From positions 1-13,159 of the forward strand of contig JAJZLW010000157.1 in NCBI GenBank assembly GCA_021850505.1: DNA of 13,159 nt, in the 5' to 3' direction. The position numbers were made by a program, and so were the translations under genes. The DNA comes from Thermoplasmata archaeon (GTDB lineage Archaea > Thermoplasmatota > Thermoplasmata > Thermoplasmatales > Thermoplasmataceae). The notes under the pieces are model-generated. The model was not told the DNA's origin. It saw nothing but the letters and a program-made list of their open reading frames with translations, and made no database searches. Below, in pieces: positions 8,058 to 13,159 of this stretch (positions within the stretch are counted from its first letter, which is position 1; each line of letters begins with the position of its first letter).

Positions 8058-10989
8058 ATTTTTTCCTCCTGCTTCTGACCACTAACGCGGCTGCTGCTAT
8101 TACTATTACCGCCACAACAACGCCTATAATGACATAGTCAAGGTAGTTTGTCGTTGTTACAGGTTTTACAACAGGTGCTACTAATGTTATGTTGTCTCCA
8201 AAGATTGTTGCATTGTTCGAAGTTGCACTAACTGTTATACCAGCTAAGTCTTGGGTCAGCAATGTAGAACTGATGTTACCAGTTGCCTTGAAAGTAAAGA
8301 CAGCTACTCCTGCCGAATTCGTAGTCAGGTTAAGTGGTGATACTGCTGACATGTTTACAGGGTTCGACAATGTTAGCGTCAGTGTCGCGCCGGCATATGG
8401 TGGATCAGATGTCCCGTTCAAAGTGTCAACAGTAAACGTTATTGTCCCAGTTTGTCCGGTAGTGTATGACTTAGCATTCACTGAATAAGAGATGTGAAGG
8501 GCAACACCATTTACTAGAAGTATATTTATTGACGATATTCCAGCTCCAGTTTCAGGTGCATTGGGTTGAACTGCTGCGGCTGTTATAGTCACTGTTTGGT
8601 TGGTAGCGGTCACGACAGCTCCAGTAGCATTACAGCTCTTCATATCCTCAGCGAGGTAGGAAGCCACATAGTATTCCCAGGTTGCCTGTCCCTTGGAGTT
8701 GGTGACGAGGTTATTCGAGGTAACATTTATTATACCTCCATATGGAGCCGAGAAACCGACAGTCAGATCAGCACCGGCTACTGTGCTTGTGCCATTCCAG
8801 ACTGTGAATGTAACATTACCATATGTTCCAGCAGTGAATGTAGAGCCGGAGTCAAGTACTTCAGTTACCGATAGATTGTATTTGGGCTGAACCACTGTAG
8901 TGTGGTGCGTGTGTATTGAAAAGAACTGCCAGTACCAGTAGATATAAAGTGCATTAGTCTCAGTAAATGAGTAATTAGTAAAGGTGGTTGTCTGCAGTGG
9001 AACAAGGTCGGTTCCGTATCCTATGTTTATCATGAAAGCCTCATCTATCATAAGAGACTGGAGGTATTTTATGTCATGCTGAGCAACTGAGAACGTGTTT
9101 GTGTTTGCAGCCTGTGTTGTTAGATTGTCAAAGAGATTCTGGACCTGTGTTCCGGTTAAGTTCTGTCCATTGACGCTCAAGGATGAGAATGGGCCCACAT
9201 ATTCATTCGTCGGTATCCCGTAAGCAGGATTGACGAACTCCTGGCAACCAAGTGATGGATTTGCAGATGCAGTAGATATTCCCAAAACGGCCATATCATA
9301 TCCATTGGTTGCACCGTTTGATGAAATTGTACTGTCGATATTTGATATCAAAGTTGTAAAAGCCTCCTCCTTGATTATTGCTTTAACTCCAAGCAGGTTC
9401 CAGTCCTGGATTGCAGCTTCTATATCTTCTATGTTGTTAGGAGCAACTGCACCGACGGTTGTCTGTATGACTATACAGACCTGTGTGCCATTATACAGTA
9501 ATCCATGGGAAGTATTGGTCATTCCGGGAATCGAATCGATCAGTTGAGCTGCTTTAGCCAAGTCAAAGGTGTATTCAGGGGCTGAAGCATTCACGAACAG
9601 TGTGTTTGAAGGATTAATTGGGTTGGAGGACAAATATCCGTATCCGTCAGCTATCACACTTGCCATATATGATGTAGGGGTCGCATAGTTAAGCCCCTGC
9701 CTGAAAGCTGTTATATTTAAAGGAGCATCTCTGGTATTTATCCTGAAATACCCATAAGCGCTTGACAGCTTTTTGTAGATGACTGAACCGGGGGTAGTGG
9801 AAACCTGTGGAAGGAAGCTTGGATCCGGTGAAAGGGATGTTGTATCCACCTGTCCCTTTTCATATGCGCCTATTAATCCGGATTCTGATGAATAGAACGG
9901 CATCGCTATTTCATAGAATTTAGGTGTATACTGTCTAAGCCCACTTGATGCGTTTGCATACTGCACGAAATAGTGCGGGTTAGCATAGAATTTCTCGCAC
10001 TGAGACGGTATGATTTCTCCATTTGGTATTCCGTAATTGTTTGTTACCATGAATGGTCCAGTACCGACCAGTCCAGGAACCGCACCTGTTGCAACACTCC
10101 ATCCAAGATTCCAGGAATAATATCCCGCAGTCTGGTTAACTACTGTTGTGTTTGTTGTGCAGTTCCATAGGCCAACATCATTGAAATTATGGTATCTCCA
10201 GATATGATATGGAAGTATATCATTTGTCAATGAATCTGGCAATATCAGGAGTGTTTGCTTTGTGACAAAGACCTTGACTGAAAGGTTACCGTTGGGTATG
10301 ACATTGACAACATTTGCCCATATACCAAAACCAGCCTCCATCCTCCAGGAACAAACAACATCAGCTGATTGCAGATAGTATGTTAGCATCTTTGTCGGTT
10401 TGTAAGATTTGAATGTGTGGGTTGTCAGATTGCTAGCCACATAGTAAGATGTAACATTTGAAAACATGTATGACTGGGTTGCATTTGCAGCGGTCCAGTC
10501 AGTCCACTGCACATTTGGCCTTAAGTTTATGGTATAAACGTACGAATAATTTTCACTGCAATTTGTTACGACGTCAAAAGTTGTGTTGTTTGTGGTAACA
10601 TGCGTAACTGTATAATTAGTTGCAAGCCATGGAATAGTTGTGCCGTTTGGCAGGTCGGTGAACATCGAATCGTATATTTCATCGATTGCATAAACGTCGC
10701 AGTACGTATTTGCCGGGAAATAGTTCAGCGTGTTTACGTTACAGTCGATACCCATGTAGAAAGTACCATTTGTATATCCCGGTTCATGGTACGTGTTTGT
10801 TGGGTACGTCCAATTAGCCGTAGTTGTCGTAAACGACCTCGCTGACGAAGCGCCGTTGACTGTTGACGCCAAGCTATAGCTCTTCACATTGCTACTAGAC
10901 ACATTCCCTGCTCCACTGACCAAGGCAAAAGCGGTGCCCACCATCAGTACAGACAGGAAAATAGATATCACTATTTTTCTGTGATCCAT
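8053..10989 (-). CDS. Peptide ABC transporter solute-binding protein (SBP family 5), membrane anchored with Ig-like stalk
   Basis: Extracellular receptor that captures oligopeptides for the permeases. It has 978 residues from this start, compared with about 540 for a typical DppA/OppA. Seen in order: an N-terminal signal segment (basic HRK then about 22 hydrophobic residues, no lipobox cysteine); the family 5 binding domain (about 50-690), with recognisable pieces such as YTINLRPNVQWTDW and FRQGLNYATP; two Ig-like beta-sandwich repeats (about 704-808 and 832-938) with internal similarity (TFTV..., TNSKGQATW and TNSAGVAVF); a C-terminal helix (about 953-971); and a basic RRKK tail. It is therefore anchored at the C-terminus with the Ig-like repeats as stalk. 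I count about 36 NxS/T sequons, consistent with heavy surface glycosylation. The in-frame GTG at 10998 would add 3 residues, but the TATA box at 11012-11019 puts the transcript start near 10989, favouring this leaderless ATG. First gene of the operon. Confidence 0.93.
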   Translation of the reverse strand: MDHRKIVISIFLSVLMVGTAFALVSGAGNVSSSNVKSYSLASTVNGASSARSFTTTTANWTYPTNTYHEPGYTNGTFYMGIDCNVNTLNYFPANTYCDVYAIDEIYDSMFTDLPNGTTIPWLATNYTVTHVTTNNTTFDVVTNCSENYSYVYTINLRPNVQWTDWTAANATQSYMFSNVTSYYVASNLTTHTFKSYKPTKMLTYYLQSADVVCSWRMEAGFGIWANVVNVIPNGNLSVKVFVTKQTLLILPDSLTNDILPYHIWRYHNFNDVGLWNCTTNTTVVNQTAGYYSWNLGWSVATGAVPGLVGTGPFMVTNNYGIPNGEIIPSQCEKFYANPHYFVQYANASSGLRQYTPKFYEIAMPFYSSESGLIGAYEKGQVDTTSLSPDPSFLPQVSTTPGSVIYKKLSSAYGYFRINTRDAPLNITAFRQGLNYATPTSYMASVIADGYGYLSSNPINPSNTLFVNASAPEYTFDLAKAAQLIDSIPGMTNTSHGLLYNGTQVCIVIQTTVGAVAPNNIEDIEAAIQDWNLLGVKAIIKEEAFTTLISNIDSTISSNGATNGYDMAVLGISTASANPSLGCQEFVNPAYGIPTNEYVGPFSSLSVNGQNLTGTQVQNLFDNLTTQAANTNTFSVAQHDIKYLQSLMIDEAFMINIGYGTDLVPLQTTTFTNYSFTETNALYIYWYWQFFSIHTHHTTVVQPKYNLSVTEVLDSGSTFTAGTYGNVTFTVWNGTSTVAGADLTVGFSAPYGGIINVTSNNLVTNSKGQATWEYYVASYLAEDMKSCNATGAVVTATNQTVTITAAAVQPNAPETGAGISSINILLVNGVALHISYSVNAKSYTTGQTGTITFTVDTLNGTSDPPYAGATLTLTLSNPVNMSAVSPLNLTTNSAGVAVFTFKATGNISSTLLTQDLAGITVSATSNNATIFGDNITLVAPVVKPVTTTNYLDYVIIGVVVAVIVIAAAALVVRSRRKKS

Positions 10990-11011
10990 GCCAACCACAT
11001 ACTAATTAATG

Positions 11012-11024
11012 TTTATAAATATTT
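11012..11024 (-). promoter_or_regulatory. TATA box of the peptide importer operon
   Basis: On the minus strand this reads AAATATTTATAAA. The TTTATAAA core (11012-11019) is centred about 26 nt before the ATG at 10989, the standard archaeal TATA-to-start distance. With no ribosome site before the ATG, a leaderless transcript is expected. The three downstream genes do have Shine-Dalgarno-like sequences, the common archaeal pattern of a leaderless first gene and SD-led internal genes. Confidence 0.7.
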
Positions 11025-11264
11025 CTAAGGCCCGGAATCTGATGGGAGCAATAATAATACTTGATCGTTAAGTAACACAAGAAATATAGAATCACCACTT
11101 AACCTGATAATTTGTGATCAATCATCTGTCATCTGAACAATTTCGAAACGTTGGTCCGTGATTTATGACTGATATTATTAACAATTTCTCAATTCGCAAT
11201 AAATTGAACCTTAAAATTCTCTCCCTTCAGCCAAACCTATTTCTTTAATCTTAACCGATTGGAG

Positions 11265-11280
11265 GTAAAGTATAAAATAA
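11265..11280 (+). promoter_or_regulatory. BRE/TATA promoter of the 86-residue protein gene
   Basis: A purine-rich GTAAAG (possible BRE) is followed by TATAAAATAA at 11271-11280. The centre is about 27-28 nt before the ATG at 11303, predicting a leaderless or near-leaderless transcript. The GGAGG at 11261 is too far upstream to be a ribosome site. Confidence 0.65.
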
Positions 11281-11302
11281 ACGTTTCCTTTTAGGTTCAG
11301 AG

Positions 11303-11563
11303 ATGAAATTATCTGCATTCAAGAAAGAAATTTTCTGGATTATCGTTAATTTTGCTGAAATAATATTGGTTCTTCTTCTTTATGAATACTTATATAACAG
11401 TATAACACCCAAAGAACTGACTGCATTTGGATCTACTATTCAATGGGCCGCATCAATCAGCTATCTCATCTTTATTTTCTCAATTGTTGCAATACTGGTC
11501 CAGGGAGTAATCTTTGCCTTAAAAATTGTATCCGTTGTTCTTAAACTAGATCAGGCGAACTGA
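11303..11563 (+). CDS. Small two-helix membrane protein, function unknown
   Basis: An 86-residue protein that I do not recognise. A basic start (MKLSAFKKE) is followed by a hydrophobic helix at about 9-31, a polar linker of about 16 residues and a second helix at about 48-72, ending in a short KLDQAN tail. Both ends are predicted on the same side of the membrane, probably cytosolic given the N-terminal lysines. No cysteine, histidine cluster or catalytic motif is seen. The well-placed TATA box at 11271 is the best evidence that the gene is real; otherwise an 86-codon reading frame would be weak. It is divergent from the importer operon and convergent with the ATPase gene at 11731. A short T5 run (11614-11618) is the only terminator-like element downstream. 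Confidence 0.65.
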   Translation: MKLSAFKKEIFWIIVNFAEIILVLLLYEYLYNSITPKELTAFGSTIQWAASISYLIFIFSIVAILVQGVIFALKIVSVVLKLDQAN

Positions 11564-11715
11564 TGCTTTACATTTGATACATAAAAGTTCAGTGGCTGAT
11601 GTCTGGTTAAATATTTTTGAAAATGGCAGATAGAGCTTAGTAATATTTATCACATAATAGAGGCTACCTTATTAAGTCACAGTTACAGTAATAATTAAAC
11701 CCCCTGGATTATTGT

Positions 11716-11730
11716 GGAAAAAACAAAAAT
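11716..11730 (-). terminator. T-rich terminator of the ATPase_2/DUF234 gene
   Basis: Right after the TAA stop (11731-11733) the minus strand reads ATTTTTGTTTTTTCC, a classic archaeal U-rich terminator. The flanks TGTGG/CCACA (11714-11718 and 11736-11740) could form a short stem around it, though the loop is 17 nt. Confidence 0.55.
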
Positions 11731-13116
11731 TTATCCCACAGGCTTTCTGAAATCAAGATCATGCTGCATTCTATTTATGTTCACAAGAGTTGCCTCGTCG
11801 GTCTCGAAGCGAAAACCAGATTTTGAATATATAACCAGAATGTCCTTTCTATCATTTTTTTTCCATGGAAACTCCGAAGCCTTTCTAATCAGCGAGGTTA
11901 GATCATCTCTTTCAACCGGTTTATCTGACCAGACTGCTGACATAAAATAAACCTTTGAATCCTCGTTGCTAACTGCAACACCATCTATTTCGATGTCCCT
12001 GTTCCACCACTGACCAATAATAGTTTTATGGTTGTAATTTACACCTGATATCATGGATAGGTGCTGCAGGGCAATTTCAGAGAAGACTGGGGCAACAAAA
12101 TCATTTAATCCTGCCATAATGGAAGATACTGTAGTTTCGTAGTCTCCGAGCAGAAGATCATTCCTGTATTGTGAAACAAATTTGAACCAGAATCGGTTGA
12201 AATTATCTTCTATGAAATATTTGAAATTTCTGCCATGCACGGAATCAAGTACCGGTCTCTTCTTTTCGATCAGACCATTGGGATACAATACCTTTGATAT
12301 TATATTCGATACCTCCTCCCTTTCTCCACTCAAGGATTTTGCGATTTCCTCAGAGGTAAATATTTCCTTTGATATCATTTCCAGAATGGATTTAGCCTTG
12401 TTCATATATTTACCCATGTCGCTTATCCTTTTCAGTGGCAGGTCAAAAAGATAGCCCACTGGATGCAGTATCTCACTTTTAATTCTATCCACCAGGTATC
12501 CTTCCCCTGAAATTCTCGATAATGTTAGAGGATATTTTCCAAACACGGCGTAGGTTGCAACAGCATCTTTTGGAAGAAAACCCGCCATTAAGGGAAGACT
12601 GTCTTTGTACTGGATATAACTTAAATTGATAACTAGGTCTGGAAGAACGCTATCAGGCTTATCCCTTCTTGAAATTGAATCAAAAACGCTTGAGACAGGT
12701 GAGATGAGCACTATCATCAGATTAGCCGAAACATTCAGCCCGAGCCACCACATCCTGAAATCATGTATAAAAGAAGGCTCAAATTTCTGTACAAAATCGA
12801 ATTCATCTATAACAACAAGAAGCCTGCTTAAAACTGCCATCTCCTGGAGGACAAGAAATAGATCCCTTGGGGTTTCCGGTTCCTTGCGATTGATATTACT
12901 GTCATATCTTTTAACCTGAATCCACAGGTTATGGACCAGGTCTCTCTGATTATATCCAGTAGGCACCAGGTAGATATATCTCGTTTGTGGTATAACCTGC
13001 TTAAGGAGTTCAGTTTTTCCAGAACCGTGTGGGCCAAAAACTATTACAAGTTGTTTGTCGCCCCTTGCATAAATCTGCTTTAACCTGGAAATCTCATTCA
13101 ATCTGTTCAGGAACAT
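11731..13116 (-). CDS. Archaeal ATPase_2 family P-loop protein with C-terminal DUF234 domain
   Basis: Member of the archaeal STAND/AAA-like ATPase group (Pfam ATPase_2 plus DUF234), numerous in archaea and of no settled function. From this start it has 461 residues. Seen: Walker A GPHGSGKT at 28-35, Walker B VVIDEFDF with Asp104-Glu105, a middle region likely to hold a winged helix (about 255-310, TSEEIAKSL...LIEKKRPV), and the DUF234 region with GQWWNRDIEIDG at about 368-379. In this family the acidic core is normally followed by a conserved E-x-K-W; here it reads SAVW (393-396), so the nuclease-like site is probably lost. I chose the ATG at 13116 because family members typically begin M-F-x-(N/D)-R near the protein start, as MFLNR does here. 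An in-frame ATG at 13149 would add 11 residues (MIFSLRIVYYQ) and cannot be excluded, as only 10 nt lie beyond it. It appears to be a single gene. Confidence 0.88.
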   Translation of the reverse strand: MFLNRLNEISRLKQIYARGDKQLVIVFGPHGSGKTELLKQVIPQTRYIYLVPTGYNQRDLVHNLWIQVKRYDSNINRKEPETPRDLFLVLQEMAVLSRLLVVIDEFDFVQKFEPSFIHDFRMWWLGLNVSANLMIVLISPVSSVFDSISRRDKPDSVLPDLVINLSYIQYKDSLPLMAGFLPKDAVATYAVFGKYPLTLSRISGEGYLVDRIKSEILHPVGYLFDLPLKRISDMGKYMNKAKSILEMISKEIFTSEEIAKSLSGEREEVSNIISKVLYPNGLIEKKRPVLDSVHGRNFKYFIEDNFNRFWFKFVSQYRNDLLLGDYETTVSSIMAGLNDFVAPVFSEIALQHLSMISGVNYNHKTIIGQWWNRDIEIDGVAVSNEDSKVYFMSAVWSDKPVERDDLTSLIRKASEFPWKKNDRKDILVIYSKSGFRFETDEATLVNINRMQHDLDFRKPVG

Positions 13117-13159
13117 CTGATAATATACAATGCGCAAAGAGAATATCATACTTTCGATG

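Larger units (their letters stand above)
10990..11302. other. Divergent intergenic region with two promoters
   Basis: About 313 nt without a convincing gene, AT-rich, separating the importer operon (leftward) from the 86-residue protein gene (rightward). A TATA box stands near each end. Between them I see a tandem 7-mer (TCATCTG twice, 11122-11135), an 8-nt palindrome TTTCGAAA (11141-11148) and an AT-rich inverted repeat CAATTT/AAATTG (11182-11206). Any of these could be a regulator site, but none is strong. No structured RNA is evident. Confidence 0.5.

Noticed and set aside
8189..8488. Plus-strand frames opposite the binding protein's Ig-like region
   Set aside because: The valine- and proline-rich translation is the mirror of Thr/Asn-rich beta repeats on the coding strand; no start signals.
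10996..10998. GTG as start of the binding protein
   Set aside because: The TATA box at 11012-11019 predicts transcription from about 10989-10991, so the GTG would not be in the mRNA; the ATG at 10989 fits a leaderless start.
11261..11265. GGAGG as a ribosome site for the 86-residue protein
   Set aside because: It is about 37 nt before the ATG and upstream of the TATA box, so it would not be transcribed.
13147..13149. ATG at 13149 as start of the ATPase_2/DUF234 protein
   Set aside because: It adds 11 residues before the usual family start MFxNR; it remains possible, but nothing in the remaining 10 nt supports it.
1..13159. CRISPR array, insertion sequence or tRNA gene
   Set aside because: No regularly spaced repeats, transposase-like protein, terminal inverted repeats with target duplications or cloverleaf pattern were seen on either strand.

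Overview
This window most likely comes from the chromosome of a Thermoplasmatales-type euryarchaeon, cell-wall-less acidophile relatives of Thermoplasma, Ferroplasma and Cuniculiplasma. The evidence is the C-terminal 601 codons of a tricorn protease whose catalytic residues align without gaps to the Thermoplasma acidophilum enzyme, archaeal TATA boxes placed about 26-28 nt before start codons (leaderless transcripts), secreted proteins crowded with N-glycosylation sequons, and an archaeal-type ATPase_2/DUF234 protein. The species cannot be named from this sequence.

Layout from left to right. (1) Positions 1-1806, + strand: 3' part of the tricorn protease gene, cut by the window edge. (2) 1882-2268, - strand: a 128-residue, three-helix membrane protein of unknown function. 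Its TATA box lies on the stop codon of the gene before it. (3) 10989 down to 2294, - strand: a four-gene peptide ABC importer operon, read as solute-binding protein, DppB-type permease, DppC-type permease, and one polypeptide with both ATPase domains (DppD-DppF fusion). (4) 10990-11302: a divergent intergenic region with a promoter at each end. (5) 11303-11563, + strand: an 86-residue two-helix membrane protein of unknown function. (6) 13116 (or 13149) down to 11731, - strand: an archaeal ATPase with a C-terminal DUF234 domain whose nuclease-like motif looks degraded.

How the genes may work together. The importer should capture oligopeptides outside the cell and bring them in with ATP. Tricorn cuts peptides of roughly that size range to shorter ones for the aminopeptidase factors, so the two units form a plausible peptide-scavenging neighbourhood. 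They are convergent and have separate promoters, so this link is an inference.

The most unusual part is the importer's architecture. The DppC-type permease carries an extra domain of roughly 450-480 residues outside the membrane, between its first helix and the rest of the channel, with blade-like repeats suggesting a beta-propeller. The binding protein has two Ig-like stalk domains and a C-terminal membrane anchor. The two ATPase halves are fused and contain charged insertions. I saw no CRISPR array, insertion sequence, tRNA or rRNA in the window.
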